NCBI GenBank assembly: GCA_017654935.2
Contig: CM065710.1
Location: 30,187,956 to 30,251,955, forward strand
DNA: 64,000 nucleotides
DNA from: Phymorhynchus buccinoides
Lineage: Eukaryota > Mollusca > Gastropoda > Neogastropoda > Raphitomidae
Direction: 5' to 3'
Every line of letters begins with the position of its first letter. Within the stretch, counting starts at the first letter, position 1. Of this stretch, positions 1-10,407 are shown piece by piece. The notes beneath the pieces are model-generated. The model worked only from the letters and a program-made list of their open reading frames with translations, was not told the origin of the DNA and ran no database searches. A program made the position numbers and the translations under genes.

Positions 1-89
<89 letters not shown>

Positions 90-145
90 GAAACGAAACG
101 AATTTTTATTTATACAGGGTTATGAGATAAGCATTGCTTTTTTAC

Positions 146-229
<84 letters not shown>
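1..229. repeat. (GA)n microsatellites, two tracts
   Basis: Two long GA dinucleotide tracts (1-87 and about 152-229) are separated by a short AT-rich spacer. The first is cut by the window edge. No gene is seen between here and 605. Confidence 0.97.
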
Positions 230-234
<5 letters not shown>

Positions 235-604
235 CAGATCCCAAAGAAATATGTGCCAAAATAGTCAATAAAAACACACAAAATGTTTTTCTTAGTAGAC
301 CATTTAATACGAATTCACAGAATTCCTAATCATTTCATCATCAAACAAGGGTAAAGTTTTACAAGCAGAAGTGAACACATGCAGGAATACAATCATATAA
401 AGAACACAACAACAACAATAATAATAATACATATAAAACCTTACATTATTTGTACAAAAAACAACCACCAACTTACATCTGTAAATTACAAAAAAAGCAT
501 TTGTTCAATATTTTCATGATCGGTTCACCAGATTATTCATTTTTATGTTATAGTTATCGAGATTATTATGTGATAAAATCTAAACAAATCAAATCATCAT
601 CTTC

Positions 605-768
605 CGAAGTCGGAGTGTGGCTGCACACGTGGCGGGGTATTCAAAAAAACGGTCACACACGTAATGTTCTCATCCCTGGCTGGTGCATTTGTACCATAGT
701 GTTCAAGTGCTTCAGCTGTTGGGATGATCCCTGGAGTCTTTAAGTCAGGGTAAGATAACAACAACAAA
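605..768. repeat. Dispersed repeat family R, copy 1
   Basis: This segment matches 42080-42232, 61540-61825 (inverted) and 62958-63025 in the window. Shared landmarks are the block 'ggtcacacacgtaatgttc', the block 'caagtgcttc' and an end reading 'ccctggagtctttta'. Length and dispersal suggest a SINE-like repeat, but I cannot assign Pol III boxes with confidence. Confidence 0.7.
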
Positions 769-1227
769 TCATCAAGTTTCAGACACCCCATTTATGATTA
801 AACTTCACACACTAAATTAATGGTCAATTAAACCTTAAAAAAGAAAGAAAAAAAAGTTTAATCGGATAAAATAATAATTTTCTTTTTTTCAAAAACATGC
901 ACACTAAAATCCAGATTTACAACTTTCATGACAGCAAAGAATAGTGTGTGTGTGTGCATGTAAGCATGGGTGCAACTACACAAAAACCTGAAAGGCCGGG
1001 GTCTAGGGGTAATGTCCCCCTGCAGCTGAAAAAAAAATTGATTTATGAAGGCATTTTAGTTTACTTTTTCCACAATTTCTACAATCGTGGAGGGGGGCGG
1101 GGGGCGTCCAGCTCCCCGTATGGAGGCACGAGGCATCCACCCATTGCCCCAACAGGCAGTTCAAGGCCAGGATCGGCCCCACCAGCCACCTTCGAACTCG
1201 CTCAACTCCCCTAATCTGTCACTCTCT

Positions 1228-1490
1228 TTGACTCTGCCTTTTCCCCTCTGCTTGCTGTCGTCGACTATCTTTCTGCCTTACCGGTCCATTCTCCTCCCTG
1301 CCTTTCCCCTTTGCTTGCTGTCATCGACTATCTTTCTGCCTTACCGGCCCATTCTCCTGCCTGCCTTTCCCCTTTGCTTGCTGTCATCGACTATCTTTCT
1401 GCCTCACCGGTCCATTCTCCTGCCTGCCTTTCCCCTTTGCTTGCTGTCATCGACTATCTTTCTGCCTTACCGGCCCATTCTCCTGCCCTT
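1228..1490. repeat. 63-bp tandem repeat, about 4 copies
   Basis: About four head-to-tail copies of a 63-bp pyrimidine-rich unit are present, each containing 'gctgtcatcgactatctttc' or a close variant. The unit is related to one arm of the inverted repeat at 58893-59447 and to 55060-55180, so this looks like a local amplification of a dispersed repeat. It leaves open frames in several phases, which I do not regard as genes. Confidence 0.85.
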
Positions 1491-2208
1491 TACAAAAACA
1501 ACAACAAACACTTTCAAAAAGATTTCTTCCAGCCGAAGTCGGACTTGCTGGGCCTAAAACTATTTCTTAGTTTTAAAGAGAAATTTTTCTTTCACAGTTT
1601 GTGTTTTTTTTAGCGATATGGGTTGGGGGTAGAAAACAAAACAGAAACGATGTATAATATTCTGCAACAGGTTTGAAAACTGTTAAAGAAACAAAAAATG
1701 CTTCATCAACACACAAAAGAAGATGTGTTTAACGTCCTCCATCCAGGAACAGATAACATAAGGGACATTTATAAATGTACAGATGGTGGGTTGATCCTGG
1801 AGGTACTGCAATACCAGGAAAGTCCCGTTTTTTTTAAATTTTCATGATATAAATTTCTATTGATAACATGACACAGCAAAATGATTCCATTAATCATTAT
1901 AATCATCAGGGTTATATAAGAGCAATTTATCAACACACACCAACAAAAATAAGAATGATTACAGACAAACCCCTATTTTACGACCCTCTGTTAAGCGACC
2001 ACCTCTCATTTGAGACCGGATTTGTTGGCACGGATGCATTTTACTATGTAAACGACCTCTTAAATGACTTCCTCTAAAACGCGACATACGACCGCCATTT
2101 TGTTGGTTTTTACGACCGTTGTTGTCGTCTGCATAGACTTCGAGCAAAGGGAAACAACCACGGTCAAGGGCCTGAAGGCAGAGTCGCTTCCCTTGTTGTA
2201 GAAAAGAT

Positions 2209-2369
2209 GGCGGAGAGCGTAGGAAAAGCACGAAAACCACTGACTTTGAAAAAGAAAACCACTGACTTTGGACGAGAGTGGAGGTGATTAAAAGAAGTCG
2301 GCAAAGTGAAACTGTAATATCGATTGCACAATCCTATGGAGTTGGAAAGACCCAAATCCAGTTTTAATA
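2209..2369 (+). pseudogene. Tigger/pogo-like transposase N-terminal fragment (frameshifted)
   Basis: An ATG opens a short frame reading MAESVGKARKPLTLKKK. After one frameshift it continues as EVIKRS...SIAQSYGVGKTQIQ and then hits a stop. The basic start followed by a helix-turn-helix of the form EVIKR...S...IA..YGVGKTQI is the typical N-terminus of Tigger/pogo (CENP-B-like) transposases. Only the DNA-binding part is present and the frame is broken. Flanking sequence rich in 'acgacc' motifs resembles Tigger-type ends. This is a decayed fragment with no expected function. Confidence 0.7.
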
Positions 2370-2627
2370 TGTCATTGTATGTGTGCATGAAGAAGAGAGT
2401 ATGAACTGTGCTGAACTTTTTCTTTCTACGGCTGCCAGTGAAAACCTCCGTCATACGACCCCTCCAATTTACGACCAATTTTTCCGGACATTTTGGAAGT
2501 CTTAAAATAGAGGTTTGTCTGTACGTGCTAATAATTATCATCATCAGACCTATACAAAAACAATCTTCTTCATCTTTTTCCAGTAATGTCCACCTGCTGT
2601 TTATCGGAAACAAACCATGAAAACACA

Positions 2628-2740
2628 CACACACACACACACAGTGACACACACGTGACACACAGTGACAGACACACACAGTGACACACACACAGTGACA
2701 CACACACACACACAGTGACACACACACACACACACACAAA
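2628..2740. repeat. (CA)n imperfect microsatellite
   Basis: CA-rich tract interrupted by 'gtgacacac' variants. Open frames across it on both strands are repeat artefacts. Confidence 0.95.
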
Positions 2741-2759
2741 GGATTCAGACCTTATAGAG

Positions 2760-3997
2760 AAAAAAATAATAATGCATGCACACATTAAGTATGAAGAAAA
2801 CATACAAACACATGTTTCTAACACGCTATACGAGTATATAATTTATACAACATGCTCAGATCAAAACTAAACAATCAATTTTGTTTATACCGTTTTAATA
2901 ATGAAACTGTAAATCATTAGAAAATAAACCCTAATGTCAAAACTGCATGAACTTTGATTAAATGTCAAATATTGCTATAATCATAGTGCCATAATTTGAA
3001 AAAAATAATATAACAGCACACTTGGCTTTGTTACACGAGGCATGCAATACAAAAATAGTAACAACACCAACAGTCCAAATCAAATTGAGTGTAAATGCAT
3101 ATATAGTTCAATAATAACAGAGGTGATGCAGAGTATTGCAAAGAACAATAAACAAGTTAAAATGTAAGTTATGTTGTTTACCAAAAAAAAAGAAAAGAAA
3201 AAAGTTAACCCCGTCGACAACTAAGGCTATGTTAGGGCTGCCACCATGTTCAAAAATGTGACCACGTAATGTTGAAATCTTTATGAATATCGTCCAATAG
3301 CTCGTATTTATTTTTACATAGCTTATAGTCCCGTCAACAGCAACGGTTTTCTCAGGACTGTCACCACAGTAAACATCAAACACGTCGACGTCGCACATGT
3401 ATTTACCTTACAAACCACCTGAAAAAATCACAAAACAATTTTTTTTTACATGATAAAACGAATTTTAAAAAGTTTCACTCAGGCTCACTTCGGAGCTTTC
3501 GGGGGCATCGCGCTCCCTTCGTCAGCGTCGTCTGACATGACACCTCCATCATTGTACCCTATAGCTCATAATTCCAAACAGTGCTAGAAACGTAAGCCAT
3601 CCCGCTCTATTTATCGAGTCCAGGTTAGAAAGTCCGATAGCTCTTACTAATTTTCAAATGTTCAAATCTTCATTGATAAACACTAAGCGATCACTCTTGA
3701 TACATACTAACTAAATTAAAATCTTACTAACGTGTATCACATACAAATGATTCGTCTAAAATTAGTACTAAAATGTCACCTGTTCTATGTATATCATATA
3801 TTAATATGAATAGACAGACCTGCGCAATCATTCTTAACACTAATGACACAGGAGAATATCACTTCCTTATCTTATCAATCAAAGGAAAGACAAAGATCTC
3901 GTTGGGATGCAACATTCCTTCCGAAAGCCTGCCCAAAATGCTTGAGGCAAATAATAATATCAAAACATATTGGGGAAAAAAAATGTCTAAAAAGATA
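2760..3997. other. AT-rich intergenic stretch, nothing identified
   Basis: AT-rich sequence with short open frames only. I see no convincing exon, RNA gene or mobile element before the MITE at 3998. Confidence 0.5.
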
Positions 3998-4235
3998 TTA
4001 ACCCTTTCACCGCCAATGTCGCATTTTAGCACCACAATGGTTTAACACCCATGTCACTAAAAGGCATCAAATGTTATCCAAATATCCTATTTTCTTAAGT
4101 TTGGGAGGTAAATATAGGCCTAATGTTATACATGTCACAGAGGAATTGGCAATATTGCAGATATTTTATTTTCTCTACCCAGTTAAGTTTAATGGTATTT
4201 CTTGGCTGAAAAATGTCTGGCGGCGAAAGGGTTAA
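3998..4235. mobile_element. TTAA-flanked MITE (piggyBac-like), copy 1
   Basis: The element is bounded by TTAA at 3998-4001 and 4232-4235. Its inverted ends read CCCTTTCACCGCCA and the complement with one change (ggcggcgaaaggg). A TTAA target and ends starting with CCC are piggyBac hallmarks. The interior is diverged relative to the copies at 14972, 51754 and 57763. No transposase is encoded. Confidence 0.85.
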
Positions 4236-4284
4236 ACAACTATGGTTTTGTAAAATGAAAAATGTCTGACATGATGCGAAATGC

Positions 4285-4680
4285 TATGTATTATTAGGTA
4301 TTAGGTATTAGGTACTCAATAGTCACAGAGGTGTCTCTGTGAAATTTGGGTTGCTCCCACATGGAGAGCGCGTCACAGCCAGAGGCGCGCCACCCAATTT
4401 TTGTTATGCATGCAATTTTTGTGTGACTGATGAGGAAGGAAAGGGGTTTGGGGGAGTAAATTTCGACCAAAATAATGACAACTTTTTCGATGCCACTGGG
4501 TTTATCGTGTGCTAAGTGCATGGGCACACGGGACCTCAGTTTATCGTCTCATCGGAAAGATTCAGACCGTAAGGCCTAGTCCAAAGTGAGAGGAAAAATC
4601 CCTGTACCCAGGTTCGAACTCGGGTTTACTTGATACGAGGCGAACGTGTCACCACTGTACCCCTCTACACTTGTGGCTAA
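4285..4680 (-). mobile_element. tRNA-derived SINE
   Basis: Read on the minus strand, the element begins near 4678 with a tRNA-like head. A box-B-like 'gagttcgaacctg' lies about 50 bp into it. It ends near 4321 with a tail containing 'gggagcaacccaaatttcac' and then a short 'taatacc' tandem. The same tail recurs near 56085, 56216 and 56347 and at 63886. The head plus conserved tail plus short tandem end fits a Pol III SINE; its family name is not known to me. Confidence 0.75.
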
Positions 4681-4699
4681 CTATCCATAGGACCGGGAA

Positions 4700-5690
4700 C
4701 ATTTGGCTATCGTTCCCTCGAGAGAAACTCCAGAACACAATCACAACAAAACAACCCTTCTACAAGGCACAAAAAACACTCAATTCGAGGCTGGTAGATT
4801 GAGGTCCCTTTTATTGGAGACAAGACGAACGTTTCTGGCCATAAGCCCGTCTTCAGTGTGGCGACGACAAGAAGGTAGCAAAATAGGAAAGAAAAACTGA
4901 GAAGAAAAGTCACACACAAAAAGGAGAGAGACTGAATACAATTCATAATAACCATGGAAAAAAGGAGAGCCTACAAATGGCAAAGTTGAAACACTGAGTA
5001 TGTGTTAACTCTGTAGAATATGATAAACACAAACACACACACACGCATGCACACACATGCATGCACGTACACACACACACACAAGGGTTTTTCAGCTCTA
5101 AAATCCTTCCACTTTCACGGGTGCTCCTGGGAAATTTCAAAATCGGGGGGGGGGGGGGGGGGGGGGGGGTCGCCTAGGCCCCGGCGGAGTGCAGGGACAG
5201 TGACAGTGCCCCTCCTGGGGGTTCCGGGGGGCAATGCCCCCCCCCCCTGGAAGCTCAAGGGAAACAACAGTTTCCAATGTAACTGACAGACTCTCGTTGC
5301 ACTTTCACTTCTGGTTAAACTTCATGACCTCTATAACCAGCAAAATGCATATTCTCATAATCTGGTGATGCCAGCTCCAGGCAATGAAAAAAAAAAAAAA
5401 ATCCTGAACTTCAGGACATCCTGGACCAAAAAGAAATCCTGAACTTCAGGACATCCTGAAAGCAGGAGCATCCATGAACTTTCAAAGGGTCAGCACACAT
5501 GCAGGTATTGGTATTGCGAATATCATTCATTTCTTAGAAGAAACAAAAAAGCTAAAAGTTTTTGACGAGATAATGACCCCCCCCCCCCCCCCCACCACCA
5601 CCGACACCCCCCCCCCCCCCCCCCACCCCCCAAATCATCAGTACATAGACGAGACTTTGCTCGTCAAAAAGGAGTCGCTTACTAATTGTT
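4700..5690. other. Low-complexity stretch (CA, poly-G, poly-C) without genes
   Basis: Contains a CA/CATG-rich tract at about 5027-5086, a homopolymer G run around 5144-5170, a direct repeat of 'atcctgaacttcaggacatc' at about 5400-5460 and poly-C tracts at 5578-5620. No coding region is supported. Confidence 0.7.
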
Positions 5691-5698
5691 GTTTTTAT

Positions 5699-5867
5699 TA
5701 CAGTGGAACCTCCCGTATAAGACCTTCAAAAATCATCCAAAATGAGGTCTTATAAGGGAGGGGTCTTATAAGGGAGGTAATTTTAATACTTACATAGAAG
5801 GACAATGTCTCAGAGAAGTAGGTCTTATGTGGGAGGGAGTCTTATCTATAAGGGAGGTTCCACTGTA
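5699..5867. mobile_element. Tigger/mariner-type MITE with TA target duplication
   Basis: The inverted ends CAGTGGAACCTCCC...GGGAGGTTCCACTG (5701-5865) are flanked on both sides by TA. The interior repeats 'gtcttataagggagg'. A CAGT start and TA duplication fit the Tc1/mariner-pogo superfamily. Truncated relatives lie at 52006-52106 and near 58805. Confidence 0.85.
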
Positions 5868-5984
5868 TATATAAATTTGTGAAATTCAGGCAGAGGCCAG
5901 AGTAAGAGAAACTGAACTGAGGCATATAGCTTGAAGAGAAGCACCCATGTGGATGAACTATGCAGGTCTTATGCAGTTGGCAGA

Positions 5985-7320
5985 GGGAGTGCAGTCTTCC
6001 TCTACCCCCTGCCTTGATCTGCAGTTGTGGATGAGGTCTTACTATCCCTGCCTTGATCTGAGTTGTGGATGAACTATGCACTCTATCCCTGCCTTGATCT
6101 GCAGTTGTGGATGAACTATGCAGTCTTCTATCCCTGCCTTGATCTATAGTTGTGGATGAACTAGGTCTTCCACTATCCCTGCCTTGATCTGCAGTTGTGG
6201 ATGAACTATGCAGTCTTCCTCTACCCCCTGCCTTGATCTGCAGTTGTGGATGAACTATGCAGTCTTCCACTATCCCTGCCTTGATCTGCAGTTGTGGATG
6301 AACTATGCAGTCTTCCACTATCCCTGCCTTGATCTATAGTTGTGGATGAACTATGCAGTCTTCCACTATGCCTGCCTTGATCTAAGTTGTGGATGAACTG
6401 AGGCATATAGCTTGAAGAGAAGCACCCATGTGGATGAACTATGCAGTCTTCCTCTATCCCTGCCTTGATCTGCAGTTGTGGATGAACTATGCAGTCTTCC
6501 TCTATCCCTGCCTTGATCTGCAGTTGTGGATGAACTATGCAGTCTTCCTCTATCCCTGCCTTGATCTGTAGTTGTGGATGAACTATGCAGTCTTCCCTAT
6601 CCCTGCCTTGATCTATAGTTGTGGATGAACTATGCATCTATCCCTGCCTTGATCTGTAGTTGTGGATGAACTATGCAGTCTTCCTCTATCCCTGCCTTGA
6701 TCTGTAGTTGTGGATGAACTATGCAGTCTTCCTCTATCCCTGCCTTGATCTGTAGTTGTGGATGAACTATGCAGTCTTCCTCTATCCCTGCCTTGATCTA
6801 TAGTTGTGGATGAACTATGCAGTCTTCCACTATCCCTGCCTTGATCTATAGTTGTGGATGAACTATGCAGTCTTCCTCTATCCCTGCCTTGATCTATAGT
6901 TGTGGATGAACTATGCAGTCTTCCTCTATCCCTGCCTTGATCTATAGTTGTGGATGAACTATGCAGTCTTCCACTATCCCTGCCTTGATCTATAGTTGTG
7001 GATGAACTATGCAGTCTTCCACTATCCCTGCCTTGATCTATAGTTGTGGATGAACTATGCAGTCTTCCACTATCCCTGCCTTGATCTATAGTTGTGGATG
7101 AACTATGCAGTCTTCCACTATGCCTGCCTTGATCTATAGTTGTGGATGAACTATGCAGTCTTCCACTATGCCTGCCTTGATCTATAGTTGTGGATGAACT
7201 ATGCAGTCTTCCACTATCCATGCCTTGATCTATAGTTGTGGATGAACTATGCAGTCTTCCACTATGCCTGCCTTGATCTATAGTTGTGGATGAACTATGC
7301 AGTCTTCCACTATGCCTGCA
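5985..7320 (-). repeat. 48-bp minisatellite overlapping the 3' end of gene A
   Basis: About 27 head-to-tail copies of a 48-bp unit run through here, with variants 'ctatagttgtgg' and 'ctgcagttgtgg' and slippage near 6000-6160, 6380 and 6600. A side block containing 'gaggcatatagcttgaagag' occurs twice (5913 and 6397). Because 48 is a multiple of three, minus-strand frames stay open and would encode a 16-residue repeat containing GRLHSSSTT. The annotated gene A frame instead stops in the first unit (TAG, 7312-7310), so the array is most simply 3' UTR. Confidence 0.95.
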
Positions 7321-7450
7321 GCCCCGCCAGTCCCTGTCCCACCCGGTAGTTGTCGATGCCGTGAACTCTCTTCATGTGCCGCTCCAGCCGGTACTTGACC
7401 GCCTTGTGGCAGAGCTCACAGACCAGCGTCTTCTCCTTGCTGTGCTTCAC
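7310..7450 (-). CDS. Gene A, coding exon 6 (last): C2H2 finger 19 and C-terminus
   Basis: This is the terminal coding exon of the large zinc-finger gene. The acceptor reads ...gttgttag|GTGAAG (AG at 7452-7451). Translation starts VKHSKEKTLVCELCHKAVKY and ends GLAGLQA followed by TAG. The first residues complete finger 18, begun in exon 5 (...SYLRNHE|VKH, giving H-x3-H). A final finger C-x2-C-x9-H-x4-H follows. The stop codon and last residues lie in the first unit of the 48-bp minisatellite. Three decayed copies of the 5' part of this exon with its acceptor lie upstream in the gene (7571-7855). The exon is 141 bp, phase 0. Confidence 0.85.
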   Translation of the reverse strand: MKHSKEKTLVCELCHKAVKYRLERHMKRVHGIDNYRVGQGLAGLQA

Positions 7451-7860
7451 CTAACAACGCATAAATTATAACGCAATATGCATAAATTATAATACAATAT
7501 GCATAAATTATAATACAATATGCATAAATTATAATACAATATGCATAAATTATAACATATAATGTGATTCACGGCCTTGTGGCAGAGCTCACAGACCAGC
7601 GTCTTCTCCTTGCTTGTGCTTCACCTGACAACGCATAAATTAGAACACAATATGCATAGATTATAATACATAATGAGACTGACAGCCTTGTGACACAACT
7701 CACACACCAACATCTTCACCTTGCGGTGTTTCACCTGACAACGCATAAATTAGAACACGATATGCATAAATTATAACACATAATGAGACTGACAGCCTTG
7801 TGACACAACTCACAGACCAACGTCTTCACATCGCGGGGTTTCACCTGATCAAATGTATAA
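7451..7860 (-). repeat. Short AT tandem plus three partial copies of gene A exon 6
   Basis: A roughly 20-bp tandem ('tgcataaattataatacaat') at 7465-7560 is followed by three units with a 110-bp period starting near 7571, 7681 and 7791. Each contains the 5' half of exon 6 plus its acceptor (in the copies 'gttgtcag|GTG'). The first is nearly identical to the real exon but carries an extra base; the others are more diverged. All lie in intron 5 and are treated as non-functional. Confidence 0.85.
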
Positions 7861-7919
7861 CAATTAACTGGAGTGTGAAGAAGCCACATCAACCAGCCGC
7901 GCAGCAGCACTTTCGGGGT

Positions 7920-8330
7920 CCATGCCAGTGACCTTGACCTTTGACCAATGATCTTCATGTTCGAAAGTTGGCCTTGATATCCAAGCTACCTCTCTGCGTG
8001 CCAAAATTTGGCAGAGTGAGAGCCAATCAAAAAGTACCTTAAAGACAAGAAAATGGAAGTAACAAGGTTCTATTGGTGGTTGGTTTCAAAGCAAGACTTG
8101 TTTCCCTTGGACCAATGTTTTGCAAAAACTTGACAGAATGAGAGCCGAGCAGTAAGTACCTTAAAGACAAGCAAAGGGAAGCAACAAGGTTCTATTGGTG
8201 GCCGGTTTCAAAGCAAGACTCGTTTCCTTTGGACCAATATTTTGCCAAAAAACAAAAAACGACTTCAGTGACCTTGACCTGACCTTCATCTTCGAACTTG
8301 GCCTAGATATCCTAACTACCTATCCGCAAG
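7920..8330. repeat. Dispersed/direct repeats in gene A intron 5
   Basis: A segment of about 125 bp containing 'acaaggttctattggtgg' is present twice in tandem (about 8018-8130 and 8140-8255). It is bordered by 'gtgaccttgacct' blocks, which also occur near 45900-46330 and 63480. It is non-coding in all frames. Confidence 0.7.
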
Positions 8331-8518
8331 TAAAAATTTGAGCCCTCCTAGGTCCCTCCGTTCAAACGTTGTCGTGGTAACATAGACAGCGACATGGACA
8401 GTCAGCCAGGAACAGACAGATACTGCCCTGAAAACGTTAACCATTGAAACTTCGCGGCTGGCTGAACATAGCGGCAAGGATTGCTTTGGGGCCAAGACAT
8501 AGTACACAGACCTAAAAC

Positions 8519-8569
8519 TTAACCCTTTCACCGCCAATGTCGCATTTATGCACCACAATGGTTTAACGT
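8519..8569. mobile_element. TTAA MITE, truncated copy
   Basis: The left end of the CCCTTTCACCGCC family with its TTAA (8519-8522) runs for about 50 bp and then breaks directly into the duplicated exon-5 segments. Confidence 0.75.
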
Positions 8570-9312
8570 CTTGATGTCGGTGTGTTGGAGCTTCTTGCGC
8601 CGTTGCAAAACGATTAGAGCTTTCAAGGAATAAGTGCTATATAAATGTAATAAATAAAAAAATAAATAAATAACTTGTGGTTGCGTAAATAGCTGAGAAA
8701 AGGGAAGGATCGTCCACACTCGTTGCAAACAAAAGGCGTCTTGATGTCCGTGTGTTTGAGCTTCTTGCGCCGTTGTAAAGCGATCAGAGCTTTCAAAGAA
8801 TAATTGTATTGTAAATGTACTTAATAAATAAATAAACAAGTACCTCGTGGTTGCGTAAATAGCTGAGGAAAGGGAAGGATCGTCCACACTCGTTGCAAAC
8901 GAAAGGCGTCTTGATGTCGGTGTGTTTGAGCTTCTTGTGCCGTTGTAAAGCGATTAGAGCTTTCAAGGAATAAGCCAGACCTGCTTACCCCCTATACAAA
9001 TCTTGAGTAGTCTGGATGGCTGAAATGAGTAGTTTTTGTGCAAAATGAGTCGTTTTATTCATTAAACCATCAAACAATGTTCACTGAAAATGAGTAATTA
9101 GAGCATTATTTTCAATTTTGAGGTCCAAATTGAGTAGAATACTACTCGAAAAGAGTAGAGTAAACAGGTCTGATAAGCGCTACATAAATGTACTTAATAA
9201 GTAAATAAATAAATACCTCGTGGTTGCGTAAATAGCTGAGGAAAGGGAAGGATCGTCCGCACTCGTTGCAAACAAAAGGCGTCTTGATGTCCGTGTGTTT
9301 GAGCTTCTTGTG
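8570..9312 (-). repeat. Tandem array of gene A exon 5 3' end fused to a LINE-type tail
   Basis: Units with a period of about 175 bp share a junction at 'gagcttcttg(c/t)gccgttg' (about 8588, 8763, 8938). Each unit holds the 3' half of exon 5 with its donor, joined to a retroposon tail ('gctatataaatgta' plus 'aaat' repeats). The real exon end (9217-9308) is the last member. The final tail is interrupted by a 197-bp MITE. The partial exon copies lack an acceptor. Confidence 0.85.
8976..9172. mobile_element. CAGACCTG MITE, copy 1 (6-bp target duplication)
   Basis: The inverted ends are CAGACCTG...CAGGTCTG. The element is flanked by perfect 6-bp repeats ATAAGC at 8970-8975 and 9173-9178. The inside carries several 'gagtag' motifs in both orientations. 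A second copy lies at 10942-11149 and a truncated one at 47425-47500. It is 197 bp with no coding capacity. I cannot assign a superfamily from the ends alone. Confidence 0.88.
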
Positions 9313-9399
9313 GGTCTTGAGGGCTCCGCTGGAGTAGAAGCCTTTGCCGCACTCCTCGCAGACAAAGTCCTTCTGGTCCAGGTGTATGTTCATGTGGTC
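9217..9399 (-). CDS. Gene A, coding exon 5: C2H2 fingers 16 (end) to 18 (start)
   Basis: Exon of 183 bp (61 aa), phase 0 at both ends. The acceptor is attcgtag|GACCAC and the donor CACGAG|GTATTT. It reads DHMNIHLDQKDFVCEECGKGF, then a second finger FVCNECGRSFPFLSYLRNHE. The first residues complete finger 16 from exon 4, giving C-x2-C-x12-H-x3-H across the junction, and the end is completed by exon 6. Both exon edges are duplicated nearby: the 5' edge three times at 9510-9763 and the 3' edge several times at 8570-8940. The intact reading frame and both splice sites identify this copy as the functional one. Confidence 0.88.
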
Positions 9400-9402
9400 C
9401 TA

Positions 9403-9763
9403 CGAATCAATCCATTGATCCATCAATCAATCAGTCAGTCAATAAGTCAATCATTCGATCAGTCAATCGATGTCAGTCAGTCAACTGATCGATTAGCTAG
9501 TCAGTCAATCACACACTCCTCGCAGACAGTCTTTCTGGTCCAGGTGGATGTTCATGTGGTCCTACCAAATCAGTCAATCAACCAGTCAATCAATCAGTCA
9601 GTCAGTCAGTCAATCACACACTCCTCGCAGACAAAGTCCTTCTGGTCCAGGTGGATGTTCATGTGGTCCTATCAAATCAATCCATTGATATATCAATCAA
9701 TCAGTCAATTGGTCAGTCAATCAATCAGTCAATCACACACTCCTCACAGACAAAGTCCATTGT
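9403..9763 (-). repeat. TCAA/TCAG tetranucleotide array with three copies of the exon 5 5' edge
   Basis: Arrays of 'tcaatcagtcag' alternate with copies of the 5' edge of exon 5 including its acceptor (about 9510-9565, 9614-9670, 9732-9763), each marked by 'ctggtccaggtg' and 'gtggtccta'. The last copy is truncated. All lie in intron 4. Confidence 0.85.
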
Positions 9764-9847
9764 TATGCATTTTTTTTAAATTTCATTAAAAGATTCTCAC
9801 ACACACACACACACACATATCTTGAGCATGCATTACACACACACACA

Positions 9848-9957
9848 CACATACCACCTACCCTACTACCACCCCCACCCCTCAACCCACCCCTCTTCCC
9901 TACATACTTTCAGCATGCAAAGCTCGGAGAATCCTTTGTTGCAGGCCTCACAGCCAC
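9848..9957 (-). repeat. Degenerate copy of gene A exon 4 3' edge
   Basis: This matches 10354-10456: the intron block starting 'accacctacc', the donor region and the last ~50 bp of exon 4. It still encodes CNKGFSE.CMLK in the minus frame, but the donor has changed (AAAG|TATG). With the real exon edge it brackets a LINE fragment (9976-10362), as if it were a target duplication of about 100 bp. Confidence 0.8.
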
Positions 9958-9975
9958 ACACACACACACACACAT

Positions 9976-10362
9976 ATAATAATAATAATAATAATAACAA
10001 CTAACATTTACAGAGCGCACTTTCTCTCTTGAGCTCACGGCACTTCACAATTATTTAAATAAATACATAGATCATAAGCTACTACAATATTAACTATCAC
10101 AAACATGCACACAGCCACAACACGCACGCACGCACACACACAATGTGGGGAACATAGTTTTAAGGCAGGAAACAGGACAAGGAAGAAATCGGAGGTATTG
10201 CCGGAAGAGGTGAGTTTTAAGAGCGGTTTTGAAAGATTGGAAAGATTTAGCAGAACAAAGTTCATAGGGCAGGGAGTTCCAGACAGAAGGGGCGCTGAAA
10301 GAGAATGAACGTTCCCCATATGTCTTAGTGTTTGTACGAGGAATAGAAAGGATAATACCACC
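9976..10362 (-). mobile_element. LINE 3' end fragment (reverse transcriptase C-terminus)
   Basis: On the minus strand it encodes TKTYGERSFSFSAPSVWNSL followed by PYEL and SFQSFKTALKTHLFRQYL. This is the conserved tail of many non-LTR retrotransposon ORF2 proteins (AP..WNSLP...FK..LKT.LF). After the stop comes a 3' UTR ending in 'gcgctctgtaaatg' and an (ATT)n tail at 9976-10000. It is a 5'-truncated copy between exon 4 and its duplicated edge. Confidence 0.75.
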
Positions 10363-10407
10363 TACCCCATCACCACAACCCCCTCCCCACCCTTCCTCCT
10401 TACATAC

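Noticed and set aside
1087..1613. 156-aa and 100-aa open frames with repeats such as LLSSTIFLP
   Set aside because: They come from a four-copy 63-bp non-coding tandem repeat.
4560..4680. Functional tRNA gene
   Set aside because: A box-B-like motif is present but the cloverleaf does not fold convincingly, and the sequence continues into a SINE body and tail.
5842..7221. Long minus-strand open frames encoding GRLHSSSTT repeats
   Set aside because: They are a by-product of a 48-bp minisatellite without internal stops. No splice signals or non-repeat coding sequence support them, and the gene A frame stops before them.
5985..7320. CRISPR array
   Set aside because: Units are contiguous with no unique spacers, and the setting is a eukaryotic gene 3' end.
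9903..9957. Additional functional exon of gene A
   Set aside because: It is a degenerate copy of the exon 4 end with a mutated donor and no acceptor. The exon 4 to exon 5 join completes finger 16 without it.
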